From positions 248,001 through 312,000 of the forward strand of contig NZ_FPBF01000006.1 in assembly GCF_900116615.1 (NCBI RefSeq): a stretch of 64,000 nt of DNA. Reading direction: 5' to 3'. Every line of letters starts with the position of its first letter. The stretch's first letter is position 1. Shown here one piece after another: positions 43,796-53,634 of the stretch. The notes below the pieces were generated by a model that was given only the letters and a program-made list of their open reading frames with translations, ran no database searches and had not been told where the DNA came from. The stretch comes from Algoriphagus locisalis. GTDB taxonomy: Bacteria > Bacteroidota > Bacteroidia > Cytophagales > Cyclobacteriaceae. The translations under genes were made by a program, and so were the position numbers.

Positions 43796-45316
43796 TTAAG
43801 CGAAAGCAAAGAAGACCAGCCAGACAAGAATCAGTATAGGCAAGAGAATTGGTAGGGAGAATCGGATGATATAGCCAAAGAAGGAAGGCATTTTAACGCC
43901 ATTTTGCTCCGCAATAGACTTCACCATGAAGTTTGGACCATTTCCTATATAAGTCATCGCTCCGAAGAATACCGATGCGATTGCAATCGCCATCAATTCA
44001 AATGCTGAGTCATGGTATCCGTCAGCTGCAAATTGGCGAACCTCCTCGATATTACTGATGGATGCACCTTTCGATGCCATGGCTGCCGCTAGGAAGTTCA
44101 GGTAAGTGGGCGCATTATCCAGGAATCCCGAGAGAACTCCTGTGCCCCAATACAAGGTGTTATGAGTGATCATAGCAGCTCCATCTGGTGATTTGGCAAA
44201 AGCACCCACAAGCTCTAGCGCTGGCATCATGGTACCAAATATGCCCACGAAAATGAAAGCCACTTCACGAATGGGTTCGAAGTTGAATTCATTGCCTTTG
44301 ATGGCTCGCTTATCAGCAAATCTATAGGAAAAGAAGGCAACAGAAAGCATGATGATTTCTCTGATGTAGGAGAATTTTTGGCCGTCATAGACGATCGCCG
44401 GAACACCCTCTATTACATTTGGATCAAGAAATACCGAGCAGATTATAATGAAAAGCCAGCCGAAGTTTTTGACTCCGATCAGTGACATTTTATTGGTATA
44501 GGTAGTTTCTTCAAGCTCAGAGTCATCAGCAGCTCTGCCAAATTTTTTGTCCACGAAATAGAATGCACTCGCGAGAAGAACTAAAGCAAATATCCATGCT
44601 GGCCAGTTATGCTCTAAAGTCCAGAAGAAAGGTATGCCTTTCAGAAAACCCAAGAAAAGTGGCGGGTCTCCGATTGGGGTAAGTGATCCGCCTATATTAC
44701 TTACCATGAAAATGAAGAAAATGATATGGTAAGCCTGAATATTGCCTTTATTTAATCGGATAAATGGACGGATCAATAGCATGGAAGCTCCAGTGGTTCC
44801 GATCAGATTAGAGATCAAAGCTCCAATGAGCAATAAAGAAACATTGGCAAATGGAGTAGCTTTTTTGTCTATTTCTATCAAGATTCCTCCTGACGCTATA
44901 TACAAGGATGCGAGAAGCGCTATGAATTGAATGTATTCGGCTAAGGCGTGGACCGGTGCGTGGACATTTCCAAGTATAAATAAATAGTAGAAAACGACCA
45001 GCAAGGCGAATCCAACGGCAATTTTAGGATAATTGTGGTGCCAAAAATGCTCATAAAACAACGGGCCAGTGGCAATCATCAACAGTAAAGCCACAAATGG
45101 GATTACCAGCCAAAGTGGAGCTACGTGATGCTCTTCCTCTACTGCTTCTTCCACCAGATCTTCATGGACACCGACTTGATCTGCATCTACTTGATCCACC
45201 TGCGCTAGGTAAACTGTCTCAGCGTCACTGGATTGAGCATAGGTGCGCTGCGTGTCTAGTCCACCTAAAAATAAGATTCCGAAAAGTATGGAGAAACTAA
45301 AGATAAAATTCTTCAT
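43796..45316 (-). CDS. NhaD-like sodium:proton antiporter
   Basis: 506 residues. A possible signal sequence (about 1-28) and an acidic, His-containing stretch (EAVEEEHHVAP) precede about 12 membrane helices. Conserved motifs of the ion transporter superfamily are visible: SNLIGTTGASMLLIRP, SNIGGSLTPIGDPPLFLGFL and LDNAPTYLNF. It should exchange Na+ for H+ at the inner membrane. It is a single gene; a strong hairpin without a T run lies upstream at 45444. Confidence 0.9.
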   Translation of the reverse strand: MKNFIFSFSILFGILFLGGLDTQRTYAQSSDAETVYLAQVDQVDADQVGVHEDLVEEAVEEEHHVAPLWLVIPFVALLLMIATGPLFYEHFWHHNYPKIAVGFALLVVFYYLFILGNVHAPVHALAEYIQFIALLASLYIASGGILIEIDKKATPFANVSLLLIGALISNLIGTTGASMLLIRPFIRLNKGNIQAYHIIFFIFMVSNIGGSLTPIGDPPLFLGFLKGIPFFWTLEHNWPAWIFALVLLASAFYFVDKKFGRAADDSELEETTYTNKMSLIGVKNFGWLFIIICSVFLDPNVIEGVPAIVYDGQKFSYIREIIMLSVAFFSYRFADKRAIKGNEFNFEPIREVAFIFVGIFGTMMPALELVGAFAKSPDGAAMITHNTLYWGTGVLSGFLDNAPTYLNFLAAAMASKGASISNIEEVRQFAADGYHDSAFELMAIAIASVFFGAMTYIGNGPNFMVKSIAEQNGVKMPSFFGYIIRFSLPILLPILILVWLVFFAFA

Positions 45317-45443
45317 TAGGCTAAATTGGTAAACAGGGGGTTCTTTTCGGTTAATTTAAGCAAATAATTAATTGTTGATGTCCGACGCAGGCTTCTGCTA
45401 AACTACAGATTTTGCCTGATACAGCACAATCGAAATGCGCTAT

Positions 45444-45477
45444 CCTGATGGAATTAATCAAAAATTAACTCCATCAG
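45444..45477. other. Strong 15-base hairpin without T run
   Basis: CCTGATGGAATTAAT pairs with ATTAACTCCATCAGG, with a single mismatch and a 4-base loop. It lies between the glutamate dehydrogenase stop (45498) and the antiporter start (45316). It may end transcription of the first gene, or be an operator or mRNA-stability element. No T run follows on either strand. Confidence 0.7.
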
Positions 45478-45497
45478 GTGAAAGGGAAAGTATGATT

Positions 45498-46724
45498 TTA
45501 CACGAGTTGTGCTAAAGCTATATTAAAGGAGTTTTCAGCTAGTTTAACTTTTTCAGGATTCTTAGCATGTACATCCATTAAGGCTTTTTCTATTGTCGAG
45601 CTGACGTCTGTAAATATGGCCATGTCGGTGACTTCTGCGTTATCAGTCATCAGATAGGCAAATACTCTTGCCATCCCACAGTTTGCAATGAAATCAGGAA
45701 TGACAGAAACGCGTTGATCAGTCCAAACTCCAATAGGTCCAAAGAAAATCTCGGGATCAGCAAACGGTACATTTGCGCCACATGAAATAACTTCCAAACC
45801 TGAATTTACCATCCGCTCCGCTTGGTCTTGAGTGATCAGTCTGGAGGAAGCCGCCGGAATGAAAATTTCACTTTTCAAATCCCATATTTTTTCATTGATC
45901 TCGTCAAAGCTCAATTGATTTTCCGCTACAAGTTTATTTCCCTTTCTATTGAGGAAAAGCTCGCGCACTTCGTCCAGAGAGTACCCTTCTTCATTAATCA
46001 CTCCTCCATCCCGATCGATAATCCCTACTATTTTCACTCCTTCCACTGCTAAGAAACAGGCCGCTGCTGCGCCTACATTTCCCCAACCCTGAATCACAGC
46101 GCGTTTCCCTTTGATGTCTCCTCCCCAAATAGTGTAATAGTGCCGGACGGCTTCTGCCACGCCAAATCCCGTAATCATATCTGCTACGGTATATTTTTTT
46201 GGACCATTTGGCGTAAAGTGCGGATCTTCGAGCACTTTCGATACACCCTGTCTTAGCTGTCCGATTTTCCGGATTTTTTCTGGTTCAGTCGCATGATAGT
46301 GTCCATTGACCACACCTTCCTGAGGGTGCCAAAGGCCATAAGATTCTGTAATTGGTATTACTTCATGGATTTCATCGACATTCAGATCGCCTCCAGTACC
46401 GTAATAGCTTTTCAACAAAGGAATGACAGCCTTGTACCAGCGTCGAAGCACTTCATCTTTACGCGGGTCATTCGGGTCGAAATTGATCCCTGACTTTGCC
46501 CCGCCTATGGCCGGTCCCGAAACGGTAAACTTCACCTCCATGGTTTTGGCTAGGGATTCAACCTCGCGCTTATCCAAACCTTTTCTCATTCGCGTGCCGC
46601 CTCCGGCAGCTCCACCTCTTAGAGAATTTATCACAACCCAACCTTCGGCCTCGGATTCGCTATCGCTCCACTCAAAGGTGATTTCTGGTTTCTTGTTCTC
46701 AAACTTTTTCAGTAATTCCTGCAT
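45498..46724 (-). CDS. Glu/Leu/Phe/Val dehydrogenase (glutamate dehydrogenase type)
   Basis: 408 residues. It interconverts glutamate and 2-oxoglutarate plus ammonia, or branched-chain equivalents. The dimerisation part holds GGTRMRKGL and the catalytic-Lys strand SGPAIGGAKSGINFDPND. The Rossmann part has QGWGNVGAAAACFLA and the closing part has CGANVPFADP. It is a shorter, AMP-independent type. Whether glutamate or leucine is preferred cannot be decided by eye, so no symbol is given. Confidence 0.9.
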   Translation of the reverse strand: MQELLKKFENKKPEITFEWSDSESEAEGWVVINSLRGGAAGGGTRMRKGLDKREVESLAKTMEVKFTVSGPAIGGAKSGINFDPNDPRKDEVLRRWYKAVIPLLKSYYGTGGDLNVDEIHEVIPITESYGLWHPQEGVVNGHYHATEPEKIRKIGQLRQGVSKVLEDPHFTPNGPKKYTVADMITGFGVAEAVRHYYTIWGGDIKGKRAVIQGWGNVGAAAACFLAVEGVKIVGIIDRDGGVINEEGYSLDEVRELFLNRKGNKLVAENQLSFDEINEKIWDLKSEIFIPAASSRLITQDQAERMVNSGLEVISCGANVPFADPEIFFGPIGVWTDQRVSVIPDFIANCGMARVFAYLMTDNAEVTDMAIFTDVSSTIEKALMDVHAKNPEKVKLAENSFNIALAQLV

Positions 46725-46795
46725 GTAACTTGGGTTTATATCTGAGCAAAATTAAAAAAATAAACCAGTGTTGTTACATGAAGTCTGACGGGCGG

Positions 46796-47869
46796 TTAGC
46801 CATAGATTACTCCTCCACTGGAGTCAGTTTGGGCCCCGGTGACTGAGGCCAAGCAGTTACTTTCATTCCGAAGACGCAAAACCCCAAGAAACCCGAAAAT
46901 CAAAGCTTCCTTAAATTCAATCAATTTCTGCGAGGCAACCGTTTGAACCCATTTATTATCAAGATGTTCGCCCAGTCGGTCTATGAAAAGTGAGTTGTAC
47001 GCACCGCCGCCTGAAATTAGTACAGCGGGTTGTTCAGTGCTTTTTTGACTCTTGATGACTTTGGCGATCTGGAAAGCATAATGCTCCACCAATGTTCGGA
47101 GGATATCTTTTGGGGAAATTCCGCTGGAAGATATAAGAGGCATGAAATCATGCTCCAAATCCTCTCGACCTAAGGATTTTGCCTCAGATTTAGAGTAATA
47201 AGGAAGGGAATTTAAGGCCTCAAATAGTTTACTGTTAAAAGTACCCTCTCGTGCCCAGGCTCCGTTTTTGTCGTATTCAGCACCCAGCAGTTTTGCATGA
47301 GCATTCAGCAACAGATTAAAGGGGCAGGTATCAAATGCTATTCTTTCTCCGCCTGCTTCCATGCTGATATTTGCAATCCCGCCTAAGTTGATACAAAAGT
47401 CAACGGTAGGAAAAAGAAACTGGTCGCCAATGGGAACCAGCGGCGCTCCCTGCCCGCCGAGCTGCACGTCCAGCATCCGGAAATCATTGATGACTTTTTG
47501 CCCTGAAGCCTGATGAAGAGCCCAGCCATTGCCAATCTGCAGACTAAGTCCCTTTGCCGGTTGGTGAAAAACCGTATGCCCATGAGAGCATACTGCCAAG
47601 GGCTTGATTTGCTTTTCGCCACAGTATTCTTTCACTTTTTCACCCATCCATTTTCCAAAATCAACATCCAGAAGTGCGAGTTCCAGTGCCGAAAGGGTAT
47701 GACAATTCATGAGCTGCTTTCCTAATTCCTTCGGAAAAGGAAAGGTAACGGCATCTAGAATCTCGTAAGACCACTGATCATAAAGTTCATAGCTGCAATA
47801 GGCAAGGTCTAATCCATCTCCGGAGGTGCCGGACATCAATCCGATCATGGTGTATTGGGTAGGGGGCAT
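46796..47869 (-). CDS. anmK: Anhydro-N-acetylmuramic acid kinase
   Basis: 357 residues. It cleaves and phosphorylates anhydro-MurNAc from peptidoglycan turnover to MurNAc-6-phosphate. ATP-binding motif GLMSGTSGDGLD at the amino end, then CSHGHTVFHQP, INLGGIANIS, FDTCPFN and the GGGAYN phosphate motif are all visible. It points away from coaX; the 104 bases between them should hold both promoters. Confidence 0.96.
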   Translation of the reverse strand: MPPTQYTMIGLMSGTSGDGLDLAYCSYELYDQWSYEILDAVTFPFPKELGKQLMNCHTLSALELALLDVDFGKWMGEKVKEYCGEKQIKPLAVCSHGHTVFHQPAKGLSLQIGNGWALHQASGQKVINDFRMLDVQLGGQGAPLVPIGDQFLFPTVDFCINLGGIANISMEAGGERIAFDTCPFNLLLNAHAKLLGAEYDKNGAWAREGTFNSKLFEALNSLPYYSKSEAKSLGREDLEHDFMPLISSSGISPKDILRTLVEHYAFQIAKVIKSQKSTEQPAVLISGGGAYNSLFIDRLGEHLDNKWVQTVASQKLIEFKEALIFGFLGVLRLRNESNCLASVTGAQTDSSGGVIYG

Positions 47870-47973
47870 GGGTTAAAGTTTGTTAAGTAACGACTTGCTC
47901 AAAGATAAATTAACAAGTATAAAACACAGTACTTTTTTTGATTGGCTATTTTGCGAAGCGTTAACTAGACTGA

Positions 47974-48690
47974 ATGGCTAATCTTATCATAGATATAGGA
48001 AATACGAGAATTAAGTCGGCACTTTTCGAAGGAAATTTGCTACTCAAGGAAGATGTTTTCGATAGGCTTGAAAATGCCTTAACGTGTTGGATTTCACTAT
48101 CATTTGATCATTGTTTGGTCAGTTCTGTGAGATGGAGTCAGGAAGAATTACTAGACTTGATTCCCTTCCACTTTAAATACTTTACTCCAGAAACAAAGCT
48201 TAGGGTTCACAACGCCTACGGCACCCCAGCAAGTTTAGGTTTGGACCGAATTGCAGGAGCAGTTGGCGCTTGGGCAATTAGTGGAAAAGGGCCGGTTCTC
48301 GCTATAGACTTGGGAACTTGTATTACTTTTGATCTAATCGATGAAGAAAACTCCTATCTAGGTGGAGCGATCAGTCCAGGGCTGGCTATGCGTGCGAAGG
48401 CCATGCACGAACAAACGGCGAGGTTACCCCTGGTGAACCTTAGTGAAAGGCCTGCCGAGCTTATTGGCAACAATACCATCACCTGTATGCAGGTCGGTAT
48501 TTGGTATGGAATTGAGTTTGAAATACTAGGCCAAATAGAAGCATACACTAAAAAATTTCCAGAAATTGAGGTCTTTGTTTGTGGTGGAGACGCCCAATCT
48601 TTTGATTCATTGGCAAAAGACCTCATATTTGTAGTCCCAAATTTGGTCCTTTACGGATTGAATTCTATTCTAAACCACAATGTTGAGTAA
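47974..48690 (+). CDS. coaX: Type III pantothenate kinase
   Basis: 238 residues. It phosphorylates pantothenate in the first step of coenzyme A synthesis. ASKHA-fold motifs: LIIDIGNTRIK, GLDRIAGAVGAW, AIDLGTCITFDLI and LGGAISPGLAMR. It is the first gene of a long rightward group concerned with the cell envelope and overlaps the outer membrane protein gene by 11 bases. Confidence 0.96.
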   Translation: MANLIIDIGNTRIKSALFEGNLLLKEDVFDRLENALTCWISLSFDHCLVSSVRWSQEELLDLIPFHFKYFTPETKLRVHNAYGTPASLGLDRIAGAVGAWAISGKGPVLAIDLGTCITFDLIDEENSYLGGAISPGLAMRAKAMHEQTARLPLVNLSERPAELIGNNTITCMQVGIWYGIEFEILGQIEAYTKKFPEIEVFVCGGDAQSFDSLAKDLIFVVPNLVLYGLNSILNHNVE

Positions 48691-49963
48691 AATCAAATTG
48701 CAATTGCTGGGTGTACTATGCACCCTTTTCTTATTTACAGAGTCCCAGGCTCAGTCCAGTGCTTCTACTTATAGTGCGTTAGGCATAGGAGAATTTAATT
48801 ATTCCGGTCTTACCAATAATCAGGCAATGGGGGGGCTTGGTATAAGTTACGGTACACTTTGGAACCCAAACACTGTCAACCCAGCTCTTTCTACCAAAAA
48901 CACGATTTTTAATTTTGAAGCGGCTCTGAACTATAAAAGAATAGCTGCCAATAACGGATCAGAATCCTCGGATGTAGATGGCGGAGGCTTATCTTATTTA
49001 GCGTTTTCTCTTCCTGTGAAAGCGAATAAGTTTACCGTTGGCTTAGGCTTGAATCAAATCACCAGTGTGAACTACCGCTTGCTGATAGAAAGTCCGGTAG
49101 CGAATGCAGATGTGGAGGCATACAATTTTATCGAAGGTGACGGAGGAATTTCTGAAGCATATCTCACGATGGGGATGGTTGTTGCCAAGAACTTGAGTGT
49201 TGGCGTGACAGGATCTTATCTTTTTGGGTCAACAATTCGCACGGATCAGCTGTCACTTTTTAGTGAAGAAGGAGAGCCAGTAGGAACCACCACAGAATAT
49301 TATGAAAGATTAACAGTTAGTGATATTGGGATAAAAGCGGGTGCTTATTACTTCATTCCTTTGACCGAAAAGAGCAAGCTCCATATGGGTGCCATTTATC
49401 AGCATTTAGGGGATGTTAATGGAAAAGCCTTTGCCAAGCTCGCGGCATTTGGCCAAGCTAGCGATCCGGATTCAGATGGAGACTTGATTTCCAACGACGA
49501 ACCGGGCAGCATTTATATCCCTAATCGCTACGGATTCGGGGTTTCTTATGAAAAAAATAACAAATTTGTGATCGGACTGGAAGGCCAATATCAGGACTTT
49601 AAAAAGTTCAGATCTTTGCTCGATGATCCGCTGAGATTACAGGAGGCAATTAAGTTAGGTTTGGGATTCCAGTTTACACCTGATTACCTAAACATAGACA
49701 ACCCACTTAAAAGAGGATTTTATAGAGTCGGGTTGGAGTATCAGCAGACGCCATATTACTTGAACGCGACTACGATCAATGACCTTGGCATTAACTTTGG
49801 AGCTTCACTTCCTGTAAATCAACTTTCGTTAGTGAATTTCGCGGTGAAGGTAGGTCAGCGGGGAACTACTGAAAATGGCCTGATCCGAGAGAACTATGTG
49901 AACGTAACTTTAGGTTTATCATTGAACGATAACAGTTGGTTCTTCAAGCGAGTATTTGAATAA
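48680..49963 (+). CDS. Outer membrane beta-barrel protein (FadL/PorV-like style)
   Basis: 427 residues. Signal peptide about 1-24 (ESQAQS). The mature part opens with STYSALGIGEFNYSGLTNNQAMGGLGI, a pattern of barrel proteins of Bacteroidota, and is a series of amphipathic strands with a DPDSDGDLISNDEPG loop that may bind calcium. The terminal residue is Glu after RVF, close to an outer-membrane insertion signal. It overlaps coaX; exact function is unknown. Confidence 0.8.
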   Translation: MLSKIKLQLLGVLCTLFLFTESQAQSSASTYSALGIGEFNYSGLTNNQAMGGLGISYGTLWNPNTVNPALSTKNTIFNFEAALNYKRIAANNGSESSDVDGGGLSYLAFSLPVKANKFTVGLGLNQITSVNYRLLIESPVANADVEAYNFIEGDGGISEAYLTMGMVVAKNLSVGVTGSYLFGSTIRTDQLSLFSEEGEPVGTTTEYYERLTVSDIGIKAGAYYFIPLTEKSKLHMGAIYQHLGDVNGKAFAKLAAFGQASDPDSDGDLISNDEPGSIYIPNRYGFGVSYEKNNKFVIGLEGQYQDFKKFRSLLDDPLRLQEAIKLGLGFQFTPDYLNIDNPLKRGFYRVGLEYQQTPYYLNATTINDLGINFGASLPVNQLSLVNFAVKVGQRGTTENGLIRENYVNVTLGLSLNDNSWFFKRVFE

Positions 49964-50050
49964 TTAATTAACCAAACCATAAATCAAAATGGTTAAATCC
50001 GAAATCTTGGATTTAGACATGAAGATTAAATTGTGCCGAATTAAACCATT

Positions 50051-51358
50051 ATGAAAATGAAAATTAAATCTACAATCCTGGGCCTAGGGGCCCTGCTTCT
50101 AGCCGGCATGGTCCAAGCTCAAGAGGGATGGAATTTTCCATCTGATCCAGCTCAAGAAGCTAAAGCGAGAGAATTAAACGCAGCTTACACTGATTTCATG
50201 AATTCTGATCAACCAGTGGAAGCTACTCACCCACTTCATTGGTTGCTAGTGAACGTGCCTGAGCTGAATGAGTCCATTTACCAGAATGGCGTTAAAATAT
50301 ACGATGCCGCTTCTAAAGTTACAGAAGACGAAGCCCAAAAAAGAATATATCAGGACTCAGTTATTACACTCTTCAATAAGAGGGGTGAAATTTATGACAA
50401 TGAGAAAAATTGGATAGAAAATAAAGCCTATTACGGTTATCAGTACTATAAAGGCGATAAGGATATGTTAGAAGGCCCTATTGCTGATTTCGAAAAGGCA
50501 ATGGAGCTCAATGGTACTATTAACTATCAATTAACTGCAGCTTACTTTGACCTTGTCTATAGAAATTATGCTTATCACCAAGCTTATACAGGTGAAGAGA
50601 TTCTTTCCATTTATGATAAAATCAATAAAATGCTAGATGAGGAAGCTGCTAAAGGAACTGACGTTTCCAGTCAAAAATCTACGCTTGAGACTTTACTTGT
50701 CGCTATGGAGCTAATTGATTGCGATTTCATTGAAAATACAATGGGACCAAAACTGGCAGCTGATCCTACCAATGAGCAACTTGCCGACCAGATCTTCAAA
50801 TATTCTGTACAATACAAATGTTTCTCTTCCAATGCATTCTTGCAAGCATTAGAAATGAAGCATGCCAAAGAGCCTTCTTTCTCTACCTCTCAGGTAATTG
50901 CAATGAGATATATGCAGAATGATGATGCTGAAAAAGCTGAAGAAATGTGGAATCAGGCTTTGAGTCTAGCTGAGAATGATACGCAGAAGGCAGATGCTCA
51001 GATGGAGCTTTCTAAGATCTATGCCAAGCAAGGCAAAAAATCTGCTGCAAGAGCTGCGGCGAAAGAAGCTGCTAACCTTGATCCGTCCAGAACGTCAGAT
51101 ATATACTCCATGATTGCCGGTATGTATATGAACTCTTTCAATGATTGTAGGGCTGGTAATAGCCGTGTGAAAGATTATTCTATCTACATCGCAGCTTATA
51201 ATGCCTATCAGAAAGCTGGTGATTCTTCAGGAATGGCAAATGCAAGATCAAGATTCCCTTCCAAAGAAGAGTTATTCACTGAAGGTATGCAAGTTGGCCA
51301 GACGGTAAACACCGGATGTTGGATAGGCGAGACTGTCACCTTAGCTACAAGAGATTAA
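50051..51358 (+). CDS. Exported TPR-like protein
   Basis: 435 residues. Signal peptide about 1-23 (GMVQAQEG), then helical repeats throughout, weak TPRs such as DAQMELSKIYAKQGKKSAARAAAKEAANL. Likely periplasmic and acting as a binding platform. The conserved position between an outer membrane protein and lptC suggests a part in envelope assembly, which is inference. A terminator follows. Confidence 0.8.
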   Translation: MKMKIKSTILGLGALLLAGMVQAQEGWNFPSDPAQEAKARELNAAYTDFMNSDQPVEATHPLHWLLVNVPELNESIYQNGVKIYDAASKVTEDEAQKRIYQDSVITLFNKRGEIYDNEKNWIENKAYYGYQYYKGDKDMLEGPIADFEKAMELNGTINYQLTAAYFDLVYRNYAYHQAYTGEEILSIYDKINKMLDEEAAKGTDVSSQKSTLETLLVAMELIDCDFIENTMGPKLAADPTNEQLADQIFKYSVQYKCFSSNAFLQALEMKHAKEPSFSTSQVIAMRYMQNDDAEKAEEMWNQALSLAENDTQKADAQMELSKIYAKQGKKSAARAAAKEAANLDPSRTSDIYSMIAGMYMNSFNDCRAGNSRVKDYSIYIAAYNAYQKAGDSSGMANARSRFPSKEELFTEGMQVGQTVNTGCWIGETVTLATRD

Positions 51359-51373
51359 TATAATTAGTAAGAT

Positions 51374-51401
51374 AAAAGGCAGTCTTCGGGCTGCCTTTTT
51401 T
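51374..51401 (+). terminator. Terminator of the exported TPR gene
   Basis: Stem AAAAGGCAG / CTGCCTTTT with an 8-base loop containing TTCG, followed by further T. lptC downstream then needs its own promoter, which fits the box at 51429. Confidence 0.85.
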
Positions 51402-51428
51402 CATTTATAGACTAAAGCAATTTTCAAG

Positions 51429-51436
51429 TATCTTTG
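51429..51436 (+). promoter_or_regulatory. -7 promoter box TATCTTTG of lptC
   Basis: Exact match, four bases before the GTG start codon at 51441. With the terminator just upstream this marks a new, leaderless transcript. Confidence 0.55.
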
Positions 51437-51440
51437 AGCC

Positions 51441-51986
51441 GTGAAGACTAGCATAATTTCATTTTTATTCTTGTGTTTCCTTTTTATCAACAGCTCCTGC
51501 AGGGAGGATGTGGATGCCTCTTTACTGGAAATGTATGAGGGCCCAACGAACATGAGTACCAATTTTCACCTGATACAGAGTGATTCTGCCATAGTCCGAT
51601 CAGAAATCAAAGCCCCAAAGCAGCTGGAATTTGCCAATGGAAACATGGAGTTTCCTGAGGGAATAGAGATACAGATTTTTGAAAAAGATGGTCAACTCAG
51701 CACAACCTTGAGAGCTGATCGGGGCTATTTATTTAAGCAGGAAAACATCTTCAAAGGGGATGGAAATGTGCAAGTTCACAATCTGATTAAAGACCAAAAA
51801 CTTCAATCAGAGGAGCTTTTTTGGGAACCGAATAAGAAAAAAATATACACAGAGAAGTTTGTAAGAGTTCAGGAGGGTGGTACATTTTTCTATGGGTCTG
51901 GAATGGAAGCTGATGATACATTTACGAAATATTCCTTAAAAAATATCCGAGATAGTCAGCTTCCAATTTCTGAAGACGGGATTTAG
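51441..51986 (+). CDS. lptC: LPS export protein LptC (lipoprotein form)
   Basis: 181 residues from a GTG. Signal peptide ends in FINSSC (Cys20), so it is probably lipidated, as is usual for LptC in Bacteroidota. The mature part is a beta-jellyroll repeat: EFANGNMEFPEGIEIQIFEK, TLRADRGYLF and DGNVQVHNL, typical of the LptA/LptC fold. It would carry LPS from LptBFG to the periplasmic bridge. GTG is chosen because no in-frame ATG precedes the signal peptide. Confidence 0.87.
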   Translation: MKTSIISFLFLCFLFINSSCREDVDASLLEMYEGPTNMSTNFHLIQSDSAIVRSEIKAPKQLEFANGNMEFPEGIEIQIFEKDGQLSTTLRADRGYLFKQENIFKGDGNVQVHNLIKDQKLQSEELFWEPNKKKIYTEKFVRVQEGGTFFYGSGMEADDTFTKYSLKNIRDSQLPISEDGI

Positions 51987-52060
51987 ATGAATCAGATAGA
52001 AGCAACCTTCTTTATAAACGAAATAGAACACCGTGCTTTCTTCTCCCTATACAATTCAGC

Positions 52061-52270
52061 ATGAAATTACTTGACGCATTATTATTATCGCTTTCACTTG
52101 CCCTTATGATAGTTGGCATTCACCAGACCGTCACCCGCGGAGTGGGAGCTTCCTATGCTATTTTTATGTTTGCGGTAGCTTTACTATTTTGGTTTCAGTA
52201 CCGCAAAATGCAAAAACCCGAAGAACCTCCCACACCTAAGAAAAAGGCCAAACCCGGCAAAAAACGCTAA
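52061..52270 (+). CDS. Small two-helix membrane protein with basic tail
   Basis: 69 residues. Two hydrophobic helices (about 4-22 and 31-48) followed by a proline- and lysine-rich tail EEPPTPKKKAKPGKKR. It sits 2 bases before the CNNM/CorC gene in the lptC cluster. Function is unknown; such proteins often modify a larger membrane partner. Confidence 0.75.
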   Translation: MKLLDALLLSLSLALMIVGIHQTVTRGVGASYAIFMFAVALLFWFQYRKMQKPEEPPTPKKKAKPGKKR

Positions 52271-52272
52271 TT

Positions 52273-53550
52273 ATGGAAGTAAATTATCTGATTTATGTAA
52301 TTCTTTCGCTTTTGTTTTCTGCCTTTTTTTCGGGGATGGAAATAGCCTTTATTTCCTCCAATAAGCTGCAGATCGAGCTTCAAAATAAGCAAGGGGATCT
52401 TACCGGGAGAATCCTAAGCGTGTTTGTGCAGCGTCCAGGGCAGTTCATCGGCACTACACTCATGGGCAACACCATCATGCTGGTGCTCTATGGTATTTTC
52501 ATGGCATATCTGATGGAAGATCCGCTGAGGATGCTGCTGGATGGCTATGCCAACGATGCGATTGTACTTGTTTTGCAGACGGTGATCTCTACTATTATTG
52601 TACTGATTACCGCTGAGTTTTTACCGAAAAGTCTTTTTATGCTGAACCCAAATAGCATGTTGAATTTCTTTTCACTGCCTTTTTGGATCATTTATATCTT
52701 GTTTTATCCGGTGGTTTGGGCGGTTGTGGGCCTTTCTAGATTTTTTATTACCAAAATCCTACGCTTAGAATACAGTGAGGACAAGCCTGTTTTCACGGTC
52801 ACTGACCTGAACAGCTTTGTCCAGAATCATATTCACAAAGGCAGAGAAGAAGGGCATGTGGAGATAGATACGAAGATTTTTGATAATGCCGTAGAATTCA
52901 AAACCGTCCGTGTACGTGAGTGTATGGTGCCCCGCACTGATATCGTGTCGGTGGAAGTGGATGATTCCATCGAGGAATTGAAGCAGGTGTTCGAAGAGAG
53001 TGGTCACTCCAAGGTGATCGTCTATCGGGAATCTATCGATGATGTGATCGGCTACTGCCATCAGTTGGAGCTCTTTAAAAAGCCAAAAACCATCGAGGAA
53101 ATCCTCACTCCGATCATCATTGCTCCAGAGTCTGCCCTGGCAAATGAGCTGCTCATCCAGTTTATTCAGGAGCGAAAAAGCCTGGCTTTGGTAGTAGATG
53201 AGTTTGGAGGGACTTCTGGGATAGTTTCTATGGAAGATATTATTGAGGAGATTTTTGGGGAAATAGAAGACGAGTATGACTCAGATGATCTGATCGAGCA
53301 GAAAATATCTGATCAGGAATATTTGCTCAGTGCACGGCATGAAATCGACTACCTAAATGACAAATATGGCTGGGATTTGCCCATAGGAGACTTTGAGACC
53401 CTATCTGGGTTGATTCTTTCGCTTACTGAGAACCTTCCAAAGAAGGGGGAATCGGTGACGTTTGAAGCCTATAATTTTACCGTTGTGACCAAGCAAGAGC
53501 ATAGAATTGAGACTGTTCGCTTGAAAATTAACAGCTCGGGAATTTTCTAG
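52273..53550 (+). CDS. CNNM/HlyC-CorC family transporter
   Basis: 425 residues. A DUF21 (CNNM) membrane domain with 3-4 helices (about 1-180), two CBS domains (about 200-330, with VPRTDIVSVEVDD and LALVVDEFGGTSGIVSMEDI) and a CorC_HlyC domain at the carboxyl end. It is related to Mg2+ or Co2+ efflux proteins; the old hemolysin label is unlikely to apply. It is coupled to the small membrane protein upstream. Confidence 0.93.
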   Translation: MEVNYLIYVILSLLFSAFFSGMEIAFISSNKLQIELQNKQGDLTGRILSVFVQRPGQFIGTTLMGNTIMLVLYGIFMAYLMEDPLRMLLDGYANDAIVLVLQTVISTIIVLITAEFLPKSLFMLNPNSMLNFFSLPFWIIYILFYPVVWAVVGLSRFFITKILRLEYSEDKPVFTVTDLNSFVQNHIHKGREEGHVEIDTKIFDNAVEFKTVRVRECMVPRTDIVSVEVDDSIEELKQVFEESGHSKVIVYRESIDDVIGYCHQLELFKKPKTIEEILTPIIIAPESALANELLIQFIQERKSLALVVDEFGGTSGIVSMEDIIEEIFGEIEDEYDSDDLIEQKISDQEYLLSARHEIDYLNDKYGWDLPIGDFETLSGLILSLTENLPKKGESVTFEAYNFTVVTKQEHRIETVRLKINSSGIF

Positions 53551-53634
53551 TTAAGCGTTTGATTCAGAATATATTTTGAATTTCGTTAGTAATGCTCTTA
53601 TTTTGCGACTCTCTAAAAAAGCGTAGTAACAATA

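Noticed and set aside
52765-53061. Minus-strand frame of 98 codons inside the CNNM/CorC gene
   Set aside because: Antisense to a complete, well-recognised gene.
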